A stretch of DNA of 64,000 nucleotides, taken from positions 16,729,690-16,793,689 of the forward strand of contig CM026423.1 of the NCBI GenBank assembly GCA_014871385.1. The letters are read 5' to 3'. This document shows, one piece after another, positions 1-12,596 of the stretch. The notes under the pieces were generated by a model. It saw only the letters and a list, made by a program, of their open reading frames with translations. It had not been told where the DNA came from and made no database searches. The stretch is from Ceratodon purpureus (Eukaryota; Streptophyta; Bryopsida; Pseudoditrichales; Ditrichaceae). Numbering within the stretch: the first letter of the stretch is position 1; each line of letters starts with the position of its first letter. The translations under genes and the position numbers were made by a program.

Positions 1-455
1 GACAAGGATTTCTTTCTCACTCTTCTTGTGTTATTAAGGATTCAACTTTAATGGAATCGTAGAACTTAAAGTGTCGATAGGAATCAACGTCATAATATTA
101 TGAAGAGTATACCAAATCGTTGTCATGATCTAGCAATTATTTTTTAGGAAGTTTTTTCCTTCATTAATTCTTAAGCGCTTAATGGTACTTGCTATAAGAT
201 AAAGATGTTATATACAACAAGACTTAATAATTAATATATTACTACAAAAAAAGATTGTTTTTAATGGATAAAATCTAGGTCATTTTGGACATTTAAATGT
301 CAATTGAGACAAATTAATTTCTCTTTTTTATTTTTTTATATAAATATGAACTTTATCCAAAAGAAATCATTAAAAAAAAATTTGTGAAGAATATATATCA
401 TATTCCTTCCAATCCAAAAAATTAATTTTGTCATTTTTTATTTTTTTGTAATCTG
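1..455. other. AT-rich intergenic DNA, nothing recognisable
   Basis: Very AT-rich sequence with poly-A and poly-T runs. No coding frame, RNA gene or repeat boundary could be supported here. Confidence 0.6.
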
Positions 456-514
456 ATTCATTAGATTAAATAGTTGTAATATAAAATTGTTGATATTATT
501 ATTACATCTGATTG
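456..514 (+). repeat. 59-bp direct repeat, left copy
   Basis: These 59 bases recur without a mismatch at 1228-1286. The repeat begins ATTCATTAG and ends CATCTGATTG. The pair brackets a GC-richer segment of 713 bp, so this is either an unusually long target duplication, the terminal repeat of a small element, or the product of a repair event. Confidence 0.85.
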
Positions 515-1227
515 ACATACAGCCCTTGGCGATGAACAAGTTCCTGAATCGATTCCTGAAACCGAACACACTTCCTGAGAGACCACCAAATACTTCAGAG
601 AACGCTAAAACAGAAAGACATGGAAACAATCTGACGTCAACATCGAGAGAGAACGTCGACCCCCGGTAACGACGATTCCAGAAACAAGTAGCTCTCACCG
701 TGAGGCAATCCTCGCCACCCACCGTTGCAATGCCGCGAGAACCAAACAACGAAGCCCGGCAGCAGCAGCCAAACCGCACCTCCCGACCTGAACCGGTCAT
801 GGACAGACTGGGCTATTGCGTGCGCTTCCAGAAGCACGTCCCGATTGTCTCAAAAGGATCCGTCCGATCGTTGAGTAGCACTGGAGACTCTCATGCAAGG
901 AAGTCTTGTGCGCGCTTGGCAGAAGTCGCTGGAACGAAGAGAGAGCCGATGCCCATGACAATTGCCACTACTACTTCACCGCAAGTTCACCGAACGTTTT
1001 TCCACCTCGCACCGAAGTTAGCAGAAAGATTGTCGCATGCAAACAGTCATGCAGTGGGGACAGTGGTTTCCGGCTGTCGCATGCAAACAACATGCAGTGC
1101 CAGGGACAGTTACCGAAGTGGGTCATGCGAACACACACTTGCGATATGATCACTTGGTCTCCCATGCGCCATTTAGTGATGCAAGCCATCCTCGCGAACA
1201 ATCCGAGGTCCGCGATTTGCAACGATC
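515..1227. other. GC-richer 713-bp segment between direct repeats
   Basis: Base composition changes abruptly from the AT-rich surroundings to a mixed, CpG-containing sequence and back again, exactly at the 59-bp direct repeats. Several short frames are open on both strands, but none has a recognisable motif. A short internal repetition (GCATGCAAACA at about 1035 and 1079) is visible. It looks like inserted or captured DNA. Its source is unknown. Confidence 0.5.
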
Positions 1228-1286
1228 ATTCATTAGATTAAATAGTTGTAATATAAAATTGTTGATATTATTATTACATCTGATTG
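1228..1286 (+). repeat. 59-bp direct repeat, right copy
   Basis: Exact second copy of the repeat at 456-514, lying 772 bp downstream. AT-rich sequence resumes directly after it. Confidence 0.85.
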
Positions 1287-4200
1287 TCAAAATTAAATTT
1301 CAAATTGAAAGTCTACAATCTTAATGTGAACATCATTTCCAAAATACTCTTCGAAGTAAGATTTTATTGTCGCTTTTAAAATCTTCTATTTCAAAGTTGA
1401 TCTTAAGCATTTAAAAGAAAGAATTGTGAATAAAATAAGTAAGATAATATCAATTAAATTTTATAGTTTCATTAATTCATCTATTTACAACAATATACCA
1501 AAGTTTAATCTCATAATAAGTATACAAACAAATATTCTCCAAGTGAGTAAATTTAGTTTTGAAATTATATTTATATAAATTGCTTTAATTTTAAAAATTA
1601 AATATTTTTTTAATATTAATATTTTTTATTTGTAGTAAAATTTTAAGGCATACTATAGATATGGTTAAAATCTATCTTTAGCACTTTAAGATTAAATTTG
1701 GTGAATGGTCAATACACCAAAGATCACAACAACACTTGATGCTTTACCTCATAGTACATCTCCTCTGAGGAGTTTTCTGTTTATTTCTATTTCCATGTAT
1801 GAAATGTCAAGGACTATAATGTAGAAATTTAAATAAGTAAGAGGTTTTAAATAAAGTTTTATTAAAAAATGTTTAGATACTCAAAGTTTATATATTATAA
1901 ATTGAGAATTATGGAGTCTTTTTAAAGTTTTGTAAAGCATTTGTCTTTTTGAGAAATGTGCTTTTAGTACTTAAGACTATTATACTACATTTTAAGCGTA
2001 AATTTGTATTAGATTTGTTGAATTTCATCTAGTAGTTCAAACAATCAAGTATGCAATGTCTTCAGCCTCTCAAGATAATGCCATCACTTCTTTTCATTCT
2101 CAAATTGAACGCGCAAATCTAGATGAATGCAAGTTCATTCATTAAGTACTTAAGACTAATTAGTAATAAGTAATTTAAGAGAAATAATTGTGGTTTTGAT
2201 TGATAATGGTAACAAAAAATCTCTTAAATCTTTTTCCACCACTTCATCCTTCGTTCGACACATAAAGGAACCTCTCAAGTTGACTATCTGCCTTTCACTT
2301 ATGGACTATTAATCATACTATATTCATTACCAAATATTGCACATTAAAGGTATTTCACATTTTTGCTTAGAAACTGCTATACATTTCTATAACATTAATA
2401 ATTATCATAAAGGAATAAACTCCAAAGTTAGTTTTTATAATGGACCATACATTTTTTTATGCATCAATTATGATATATTTATTTTCAAACTTACCCATAC
2501 ATGCTTTATATTTAATTAGACAAAAAATCAAAACAAATTTTATTTTGAAAATATAATAAGATATAAAGCTGGAGTTAAAATATAATCTCTGCATATTTTT
2601 ACATTTTAGTTTATATTAGAAGACAATAAAAATTATCATGAGGATATTATAATAGCAAAAATTAGTAATAGCATTATTGAATTTAATTGTCAAAATAAGA
2701 AACAACATTTTTTTTAAAACATCATTTTAAAAAGTCTTGTTTAAAGTAGCACTTCATTATGGATTGTTCAACAATTTTCATTTTTAAATGCTCTTTGAAC
2801 GTTTTGAGATTGATGATAATTTATTGTAATATGTACAATAAATTCTTAAGATGATTCTATGAATTATAAAAATTCATCCATTACTTAACAAAGTTAGATT
2901 ATAAATTATATATTATGATAAACGTCATTTATAATGTTACATATTTTTATAAAATTATAATATCAAATCTATTGATATGGCACAATGCTCTTGTTTTAAA
3001 TTATTGTCTATGATTAATTCATTAAATGAAAAAGATAGTGCATACCTTTGAATGAACAAGTTACTGTATTTTAGTTGTAGCATAAATAATTGTTACTCAA
3101 ATATCAATGTAAGGTGGAAATTCATGTTTAAATAACACTCCAATCCAATATACTCTAAGTTCGTTCTACGGGAAGTTCAAGTTCGTATAAGTTTTGTAAA
3201 AATTTACGATTTGAGTAGGTAAAAGAAGGTTTAATTGTAAATGTCTTGAGTGCATAATATTAGACTGTGAGATAATGAACACTTCAAATAAACAACCATT
3301 AATTAAATAAGATGCACAATGAGGGAATAATACCTCATTGTGTTTATATAGTCACAATTTGTGACCAATAGTTGGCCAACTGCTGGTCTTGGCGGCTCAG
3401 CCGCCCTGCAGCTGCCTCACAGGGCGGCTGCAACCGCCTTTAACTGTTTTTGCATTCACACTAGTGTGTTATATTTTTATTCTTATTTAATTTTTATTCT
3501 TGAGTTTGTAAAGCACTCAGCCAAATAAGACTTAAGGTTCTCCAACAAGCCAAGGAAATTGATATAGGCCTTAACGTCTAAAAGATATAATGTTGACTAC
3601 ACATGCAACTACACATGTTGACTTCTATCCTTAGCTACTTGGCCATGGAGCTTCTCCATATAGATCTCACCATCACTTATTGCTTTGTTCATTAATTATG
3701 TTGAATTATTCAAACACTAATTATCTTATGCAATTAGCATTCTCCAAAACTCCATAACTTCCAAGCACTTCTTCCTTGCACTAATGAATCATCTAAGTTA
3801 GTACATCACACTTTCAAGGTACAATTTACTCACATGTTCTACCACGTATGCATTCTGTGAAATGCATTATGTAATGATCATTTTCATGCATAACTTCGTT
3901 ATATCACTCAATACTTTCCATGTATTAATTCATTTAATTATTCTTAAAGTCTTAATACACTCAAAATCTAAGTACTTATTCACTCATACTTAATGATCAA
4001 GTACTTATAACTATTTCTCCATTTACAATTTTATCTCAATCTCAATAACACTCAATACAATTAAAGTCTTTCCTTAATTCACCATGAAGAATTATTTATA
4101 TTTTATTCTTAACAATGCAAAACATCACTCATCTCAAGCTAATGTTTTATGCATTATACAATAAACACATAACACAAAGATTTCTACACAACTTTACTAT

Positions 4201-6190
4201 GTAAATCCTTAATGAATCAACAAATCTTTATTACAAAACTAGCTTCAAACAAGCTACGACACACATTCTCTTTCATGTAGTGCTTATTACAATGAAGGAG
4301 GAGGTGATATAACCAACTTCCAACCGATGCATCCTTAAATTTGCACCTCTCCTTAGGATTGCAACTTTTTCTAAAGTCTTACCTTTAGGTTTATTTATGA
4401 TTTATCCTTAAGCTAATTGATATTCTTAATGTAAACTAGGCTTTCTCAGGTTTATATTCTACTTTAAGCACTTCGTTTCTAGTTTTTAAGGTTTTTAATG
4501 CTCCATTTTCTAATTCACTAAGAAATAAGGCCTAAAACTAAAAGTAGATCTACAATCAACAATTTCTTTTCACACAAAAGATTTTTATAGAAATACATAT
4601 TTATTGTAGAACTTAAATTGAGATTTTTTTGTAAATTGTATGGCTCTTTGATTATCATAGACTAATGTGGAGAAGGAAAACCGCACATCAGTAATAAAAG
4701 GAATTACTTATGGAACCGTTTTTTTTGTTTGGTTTTATATGTATATAACAGAGTCTTTAAGAGAAATTTAAATTAAGTGCCAGAAGTGTTATATATTCAC
4801 TTAGGAAGCATAAAGAAATGTTATATATTCACTGTTTGTACAAGAAAATGTGTAACAAAACTTAATTTTTGACCCCCTTAAGTTGTCGAGGAAAAAATAA
4901 TAACAACAATTGAATAAGAAAAAATATTTACAGTATTTATCATTTGAAATTTATTAAAATGTGTACAATTGCATTTCTGATACCTACAAATTTATGAAAA
5001 ATTATCCATAAAAATTATGTTATTCAACTAACAATGATTTATTCTTTCTACAACATCTTAATTAATTTATTTATTCATACTTAATATTCTTATTTAATCA
5101 TAAATATTTTTTTATTTAATTTTCCTTCCTTTATGTTTTACATAATTGCAATACTTAAGCACAAACATCTAAATTATTTTAATGGTCCTATTTTAATAAC
5201 AAAATTTGATCAATTGATTTTTTTGCTGATTTCCATATAACTATAAAGTAGAATTTATATAATAATAATAAAAACCACATTTTCACATGGTAATGTTTTT
5301 ATTCTATTGTCCAACATCCTATGCAATTTATAATCTTATAGTCTAAGGTGAAATTCATATGCTTCCAAAATTCTCAAAGTAAAAAAACCTTCCAATACAA
5401 TGACTATTTCTATATATTTTTCATTTTATTTTTAAAAGTAATATACATGTAAATTAACAACCAGTTATTATAATGATTTTGGTGTTTTCAATTTTTTTTT
5501 TTTTTATTATTGTTATCATTCACTCAAAGTATAGTGATTATATGATGAGTGATCTAAGGAAAATTATGTGCTACAACATCATATTGTAGATGGAACAAAT
5601 ACGTAGAGATTGTACAATTAGAAATAATGTGAAATATTTTTGCAACTCGAATTTAATTTGAATTGTTGTTTTACTCTATTTATTTTACTTCAATTCAACA
5701 ATTTTTTTTTAATGATATATATTTTTTTATACAAGGTATTTGGAGCACCTAATCAGAGATGGGAACTAACATATACCAAAATCCACCAAAAATCGTTGAA
5801 TTATGCCAACTTTGTCTCCTAAAAATATTGTTTTATGAAATAACCTCACTTGCTAAAAATAAGGTGGTTACAAAAATTAGAATTCAATTCACACTATTTA
5901 TTAAAAGTCTACTACAAAATTAGAGAGAGAAAGAGAGAGAAACTAAGGTCTCCGGAGGAGACCGAAGTGAATTAAGTGTCTGTTTGATCTACCCCCAAAA
6001 CCACAAAATTATATGGTTTAGAATCCTACGCCTTAATTCCATTATCACCTTTTGTACTTGAAAAGCAATATGTTTTGATTGAAACATGCAATGAACTTCA
6101 AGTAAAATATTTAAATATATATAATATCTAGGTCTGAGATTATCTTCAACAATCCAAGTGAAGGCTAAGTAGCATCCACTTCAAATTCAG
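1287..6190. other. AT-rich intergenic desert
   Basis: About 4.9 kb of AT-rich DNA with no supported gene. The only distinct structures are an inverted repeat at 3315-3342 (CACAATGAGG and its complement around 8 nt) and a small GC-rich island with competing hairpins at 3391-3430. The stretch from about 3300 to 4300 could be a decayed LTR, but no paired copy was found in the window. Confidence 0.5.
3391..3430. repeat. GC-rich island with nested hairpins
   Basis: GGCGGCT and AGCCGCC pair around one base at 3391-3405, and CAGCCGCCCTG (3398-3408) pairs perfectly with CAGGGCGGCTG (3420-3430) around an 11-nt loop. The two stems share bases, so they are mutually exclusive folds. The island stands out in an otherwise AT-rich kilobase. 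Confidence 0.6.
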
Positions 6191-8214
6191 TGATTAGCGG
6201 TTAGATTTACAAGCGTAAATCCCCCACCCTTCCCACCCCTTTCCAAGCCAATGCCCTATGAAGGCATTCAAAGAAAATCCTAAACAAACAATCACAAGAC
6301 CTCCCAAACCACCAGAAAAAGATAAAAAAAGTGTAAAAAATTTAAAAACCTTTCCCGGGCAATGTTCGGGGAAATCTAACAATCAGTATAAAATCAACCA
6401 AATGACATTGTCAAAATACCAGTTCAATTTTGGAAATATCAGCAATTTTCCAATTCAAGATCTAAAAAATACCTAGGTATCACATGAGTATCACCTACAT
6501 ATCATATGAAAATAACCGAATCATTTCACAAAACAAAGGATAATAGCTGGATGATCTCAGAAACTTCCTTTCTTCCCAGGATAAAACTTCCGGGCCCCCT
6601 CATGGAAGGGCCCACGGAAACGCAACACATGGAAGGCAAAGGGGCCCTGTCAACGCCCCACTTGGCACCTCCGGAGACGGCAGCGGCGTGGAAAGGCAGC
6701 AGCCGCTGCCCAGCCCAGATCACCATCATCAGATTCACCACCATCGTCGCAAAGCCACCTCCTCGTCGCCTAGCCCCCACTTCCGGATGCTCCTCCCCGA
6801 AAGTGGCAGCCTGCGTCGTATTCCGATGCCATCGTGATTGCGCTTTCGTACCACCCCCCAAAGTGACCCCCCCAATTGGCCCCCATCGCCATGCACTCAC
6901 TGACCTCTCCACTCTCACTTGTTTCCTCTCCTCCGGCAACCTCTTCATGTGTAATCACCGTCCCCTCACTTGCCTCTCGCTTACTACTTCCTCTCTGGAC
7001 TCTGCTTGGGTACCTGAACGGTGGTTTCTTATCATTTTCTCTAAGGTCCCTGCAAGGTTCCTGGATTTTTTTTGGATTTTTTTGGAAGTTTTTTGGAGTT
7101 TTTTTGGAGTTTTTTTGGAGTTTTTTTTTCCTGCTTGAAGTGGGTTGAAGGTGACAGTTTTGGAGTGTGGTTCAGAGAATTGGAATATTATCTCGTTATG
7201 CAGTTGAGCGGTGGTTTTTTTGTTTCGTTGTGTGTAAGTTCATTGGAAGGTTGTTGTTGTTGTTTTTATTTTTGATTTTGTTTTTGTTGTTTTTTTTTTT
7301 TTTTCTCTTTTTCTGCTTTGTGAGATTGTGAGTTTTTTCAAAGGTGGTGGTTTTGATGGTTTGGGAATTAGGTGGAGTATGGTTAAATGGGTGGGGTTTT
7401 TTTGGTTGGTGAGTGCTGATAGGATTGCAACAGTTGGGTGTGTGGGTGGTGGTTTTCTTGAGCACTGTTTTTTTTCTGATCTTTTTTTCTTGTGGGCTTG
7501 AGTCTGATCTTTTTTTGGTTTGTTTTAAGGTTGTATAATCCTAGGGTTTTAATTTTTGTTTTACAGAGTTTGGTTTTCATGTTAGTATTGGTGGTTGGAA
7601 ATGGTGGAATGTAAGTGAAGGATATCAGGTTATTGCAATTGTTGAAAATTTTGGTTGTGGTTTCATGCGGTTCAGTGTTTTTGCTCTTATGAGCTTGAGT
7701 TGTTTCAGAGCTGCTATAATCTTACTAGGGTTTCAATTTTTCTTAAGATTGCAGAGTTTAGTTTTTGTCTCGGTGGTTTAAATGGTTGACTAGGTCGGTG
7801 GAGTTCGACATAGCTTAGGATATGAGGATAACAGACGTTGTGCATGTGGTTCGTGGCTTCATGAGCATTGTTTTCCCCAGTCCATTTGCTTGTGAGCATG
7901 AGTTCGTCCAAAAGTGGTACACTGTAGAAGTCTCTTGGTTTTCTCCCACCATGGTTTGATATTCAGAATGCTGGTTGGTTTGAAATGGAGGATTACATTA
8001 CAGTAAGTGGAGTTTTGAGATAGCGGTGAAGGTGAAGGACATGAGTACTGAGAGAGTTGGATATGTGAATGGTGGTTTTGTGCAGAGATTTGGCATGTGA
8101 GGGGCGTTGTGACGGCAAGCATGGAGGGAAGAATTGACTATTTGGGAGCTCTCTAATAACAAACTTTGGGGGGATAGTTTTTGAGAGGCGAGGTGAAGGG
8201 TAAAGCATTGAACC
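6191..8214 (+). promoter_or_regulatory. Upstream and leader region of the lipase gene
   Basis: This stretch lacks a recognisable protein. Positions 6560-7020 are GC- and CpG-rich, then a T-rich tract at 7060-7130 repeats an 11-bp GTTTTTTTGGA-like unit. From about 7380 to 8100 there are three or four diverged tandem copies of a roughly 190-bp unit. The sequence probably holds the promoter and a long 5' leader, perhaps with leader introns (TTTTACAG-like acceptors are present), of the lipase gene starting at 8215. Confidence 0.4.
7380..8100 (+). repeat. Degenerate ~190-bp tandem repeat
   Basis: Shared landmarks recur in the same order: a GGTTG..GGTGG segment, a TTGAGCA(C/T)TGTTTT segment, a TGTG(G/A)GC(A/T)TGAGT segment and a CTAGGGTTT(T/C)AATTTTT segment followed by CAGAGTTT. 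At least three copies can be lined up (about 7383-7570, 7580-7765, 7770-7930), with a weaker fourth to about 8100. Copies are highly diverged, so the repeat is old. Confidence 0.5.
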
Positions 8215-10690
8215 ATGGCGAGTTTAGGGAAGATTATCAAGGATGACAGGCATCCGACCTGGCTGGTGGACTCCATCATCTTGTCTGCTGTAGCGTATAG
8301 TCCGAACCCGGCAGAGGAACTGAAGCTCATGGAAGCTGATTATGGGTTACCCGCCACGGCGAAGTATGAGTTCATTTCTGAGCAGGAGCTGATGGAGAAT
8401 GGGTTTGAGCACTGCAAGCAAACGCTGCTGGTTGTGCGGTCGCTGACCGACGGGCATTATGTTGTAGCATGTCGAGGCACAACTGACATGAGCGACGCAC
8501 TGGTAGACTTGAACTTCTTGCAGCGGACCATGACATTGATTCCTGGGGCAGCTCATTCTGGTTTTTTGGATAGGGCGAAGACTATTCCTCTCGAGTACTT
8601 CCGGAGACTCCTGATTCGTGGAGAACGCTTAGTGCTTGCAGGCCACTCGCTTGGGGGTGCTGTTGCATCTCTACTTGCTCTCAGGTACGAGTCGAAACAA
8701 ACTACACATTTTCCTTTGAACAAGACTCTTGGGTGGTGAAATTGGCACTCCTTTTGGGTTCGATTGAAGAGATTGCAGCATGATTCTCCTGCTGGCTGGC
8801 TGTGTATTAAAATTTCAACGTAAGAATTAGGATAGAGTTTCTATTGGAGTCTGGTGGTGCGAATGTCACGTTGCTGACATGCTAAGCAGCCATCTTCAAA
8901 TGAATTATGATATATGATGCCCTGCATTGCGTTCTCTTTGACGAGTGACGAGATTTCATCCCCGGTGTTTGTTTCGAGCCTGGTTTCGAGTGGTCATGAG
9001 TCTATGAACTTTGGATCTAATTCTGTGTCCCCGAGTCATGCTGAATTTCTGTCTATTAAGCATGGGATTGGACTAGCATTTTTCCTTTCTCCAAGTTCTC
9101 TAGACTATATCAGTTGGCTATAGTTTTCGGTTCTCTCCTGCTTGACTGTGTGGTGTTTCTTTTATTACCAGGCTTCTGGAATCAACGGGGAAGTGGTGTC
9201 ATGCGCAAGTTCAGTGCTACACTTTTGGCTGCCCTTTCTTTGCAGATTACCGCCTTGCAAAGTACGTATCCAGTGCTTATTGAAGGCTTGACTAAACTAA
9301 CAATCGAGAGATTATGCATTTCTGTAAAATGCATTTGTGCTCTAGAGTGAATCATCACTTCCCTGAAAGGCTTCCTTTTATTGCACCTATGCTAGCGGTC
9401 CTAACCTGGTTATACCTGATATGTACCAGGTACATTAATAAACGATACAAGCGCCACTTGATTCATATTGTATCTAGGAATGATATAGTGCCTAAAGTGA
9501 TGCCGGTGGCTTTCACAATCTATACTATTTGGGCCGGGCTTGGTGTGGGGCCTCTAGGTGAACTAATGCATTTGGCACGCATTGGAATGCTCGTTGCTCA
9601 AGTCCTGAAGGTGAAGCCTAGAAAATTGCCCTTCGTCATAGCCAGCACGCAAGCCTTGACATGGGTGCCTTCATTGTTGCGGTTCCTCCTCCACCGTGCA
9701 CTGGCCTTGGCTCTTTCCCACCAATCCGGATACGGATATGCATTTGCCGGCCACATGGTTTTGCTCGACACCGAGACGAACTTCTTGGAGTATGCTGACA
9801 TGGAGCGCTGGAAGATGGAAAACCACTTGAGTTTCCACATGAACGTGGGCTCATTGGATGTTATGAAGGAGCATTCGTTGCTTAGCTACATCGACCACGT
9901 CTTTGCAGTGGAATCAAACAAGCGAGCAAACGAAAAGCAGGATATTGAATTCACTGGAGCAATTAAGCAGGAGAAGGTCGGTGTTGATGGGGATGTTCCT
10001 CCTGAGGCGAAGGTTGAGGTCTGTACTGCCACATTGAACATGAAGTGGTTCAATAAAAAGGAGAAGAAGCCCAATAAGCAGGTAAACACCTCATCAACCT
10101 CTATATCTCAAACCTGTCAACTCTTGAAGTTTTATCTGATAAGTCAGCCTTCACTTTCCCGAATATACACATTACATCCTTGTATCCCTTACGTGAACCA
10201 ATTCCTCCATATTTCTATTTTCTCATCTTAAAAAAATAAAAAAAACAGTTCAATAAAAGCTCACCTCATTGTAAAAGTCACTGTTTCACATGCCAAGGTG
10301 ACTAACATCTTCAAACAATGACATCCTTTCTTGCAGCTTCTTCTAGAAAAGAAAGAGGTGAAGGACCCAAACAATGGGCAAAGGAAGGTCTTCACCACAG
10401 GGAAGTTGATACAAAGACAACAACCGAAGCCGAAGCCAGCAGCCAAGGCACTGAAGAGCCGAGTGGCATGTCTGATATTTGCCCGGCGGATGGGAGAAGT
10501 GCATCCGAAGAGATTTGAGCTGCAGAAGAGGCAGCGGGGTGCCAGGAATTTGATCAGGAAGCTGGGAATGGGCTTCCATACATTCACCAAATTTGTGCAC
10601 CGTTTCGATGCTCTGTTTATTGCTTCTTCGGCTGTGTTCGGGATCATCCAGGTGAAGAGATTTCTCTTCAACAGCTCCTCTGCACAGTAG
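8215..10690 (+). CDS. Class 3 (triacylglycerol/diacylglycerol-type) lipase
   Basis: Four exons give an uninterrupted 521-residue protein: 8215-8684, 9172-9261, 9430-10081 and 10337-10690, with GT-AG introns that keep frame. It is an alpha/beta hydrolase of the lipase class 3 family, which hydrolyses acyl esters of glycerolipids. The nucleophile elbow GHSLGGA places the catalytic Ser at residue 145. The probable Asp is residue 205 (SRNDIVP) and the probable His residue 295 (AGHMVLL). Exon 2 encodes the conserved CYTFGCPFFADYRLAKY segment. The last exon is very basic (repeated K/R and Q/P) and ends in a hydrophobic stretch, suggesting a membrane-associated tail. No signal peptide is evident. 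The substrate cannot be read from sequence. The start follows an in-frame leader and fits the family's N-terminal region (a conserved W then AYSP). Confidence 0.9.
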
Positions 10691-11004
10691 AGTAGGACTC
10701 TTAGAAAGGGGCCGTCTTGGTAGTGCGATTGTAGATAGATAGGGTCTTGTGGAAGAATTTCACATCAACCATGTCATATATTGGCCACAATGAGGCTAAA
10801 TTACTATGTTTTTTTCTTCTTCATTTCTTTTTCATTCTTGTTGTGTTTGGCAAATGGTTTCCCTTTGATGTTTTTGCAAATTCCTTGGTCTTCATTGCTG
10901 TTCACAACGTTGAGGTAGTGGCTTTGTCACGCTGGCATAGTACTTGCACAGTGTATGAGAAGCTTGTGATTGTGGCTGATAAAGTGACTACTGAATTTGG
11001 TCTC

Positions 11005-11088
11005 TTTTAAGACACATTTTAAGACACATTTTAAGACACATTTTAAGACACATTTTAAGACACATTTTAAGACACATTTTAAGACACT
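11005..11088 (+). repeat. 12-bp tandem repeat, seven units
   Basis: Six perfect copies and a seventh with one change of TTTTAAGACACA in tandem. Degenerate copies continue to about 11120, where AAGACATTAAAATGTCTT forms an 18-bp palindrome. A TATA-like TATATAAAG follows at about 11130. Confidence 0.95.
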
Positions 11089-11153
11089 ATTGAGAAACAT
11101 TTGAAGACATTAAAATGTCTTAAAGCGGGTATATAAAGCGGGGATGTACTATG

Positions 11154-11411
11154 CACCACTTGTAACCCTAATTTTGTGAGGGCTCTGCACCTCTCTCAGA
11201 GCTCTCTCAAAATCACAGGAGTAGGTGCCTGAACTACCGGTTTAAAAAAGACTTCTTAAATTGGAAGTTTGGGCTCGAGACCGTGCATAGCCAAGGTAAC
11301 CTTGGGTGTTGGTGTATTCGGAGGTCAAAAGAAGCTTGACTACTCCTATGATTGAAAAAAAGTTCTAGAAGAGGTGGAGAGCCCTCACAAAATTAGGATT
11401 ACAAATAGTGG
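11154..11411. repeat. Long imperfect inverted repeat
   Basis: The left arm (about 11154-11223) and the right arm (about 11341-11411) are inverted copies. They share, for example, CCTAATTTTGTGAGGGCTCT on the left and its complement on the right, with the arms ending in CAGGAGTA and TACTCCTA. The roughly 117-bp loop contains the palindrome CCAAGGTAACCTTGG. With the TATA-like box just upstream, this could be a rearranged LTR end or a foldback element. Confidence 0.75.
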
Positions 11412-12596
11412 AGAGTTTGTCGGCGGTTTAATTGTATCGATTCAAATTCAGACAAAGATTTTGACAATTTATAAAGAGCTTTTAAATTTAGGCAAGGGGG
11501 TGTAGGTTGGTGGTATGAATTCATTGATACTAAGATGAGTTCTAAACTTCCAAAATTGTGAATTTTGCAAACATTGGCATTTTAGGTTTTAGTTGAATCT
11601 CGGTTGTTGAGATGTTAGGATAATGCTATTCTATCATGTATTATAGAGGTCAAATGACTTTAAGTTATAGATTGTTAGCTTGTAAAAATAATTATACCTA
11701 AAAGGTTTGGTAAATGTTGCTTCCCCTCTTTAGATTGCTATTCTTTAAAATTGACATATGTTTACTAATTTTATCCTAAAGATAATAAAATCTTATCGTG
11801 AAACTTGATTAAACAATTGAATTTTAATGAAGTGTCACTTTCAAGTAGCTATATTTTAATCCATATTTGATATGTATATTCCATATATATAATCTTAATT
11901 CCAATAGCCAATGACTTCTATCAAGGTTCCGAAGCAGTTCCAAAGCAATTAAACATATATCTTTTTGGCATATTTTGCATGGGGCAATTGTAGAGAAAAG
12001 TAGGAATTTGCATACTAAAGTTTAGTGAGGTCTTAAAAATCCAACCCAAAAATACATAAACTACGTGGATTTGTGCCTTGGCTCACATTCGACTTTATCT
12101 CAAGTGGGACCCATAGGCAGTTTCCAGCGGCAGATGAAGTGAGAAGCCGGAAACACTCCCATTCGTAGAGTTCAGAAACTCAAATGTACACCAATCCTAG
12201 ATAAACAATCGCCGGCATAAGTCCGCAAGAATGAACGAAGTCCCCCAAATTCCACCCGAAATTCGAACCCCAAAACTAGGCGCCAAACTCCGCACACAAC
12301 TTGCCGCGAACCACAACTCTCTCAAAAGCGGCGCCAACTCTCTCTCTCCACCCAAAACCACCACCCCCTAACACCACCACCATCTACAAGTACCGTACAC
12401 CCGCATGCCCAAAATCTACAGTATCCACAGAATATCGGATTTAGGTTACCATGGAAAAGCTTCTCCAACACTCTTCGCAGTGAAGAGAGTGAAGAGCCTT
12501 CCCTCCCATTAGGGCTTCATTTTCGCTCGCAGGGAGCTTGTCTCGAGCTCAGACCGCCATCGCTGAGACTCGGGTGTAGGTTTTCGTTTTGCAGCT

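Larger units (their letters stand above)
10691..12596. other. Intergenic: satellite, hairpin, RAD51 promoter
   Basis: After the lipase stop comes a T-rich probable 3' UTR, then the 12-bp satellite (11005-11088) and the long inverted repeat (11154-11411). From about 12040 the DNA becomes C-rich with CpG and polypyrimidine tracts (CTCTCTCTCTC at about 12341), consistent with the promoter and 5' UTR of RAD51. No further gene was found. Confidence 0.5.

Noticed and set aside
6506..7138. 210-codon plus-strand frame upstream of the lipase
   Set aside because: Pro/Ser/Thr-rich, runs into a TTTTTGGA microsatellite (Phe/Trp run); overlapped by equally long antisense frames. Best explained as GC-rich promoter/leader.
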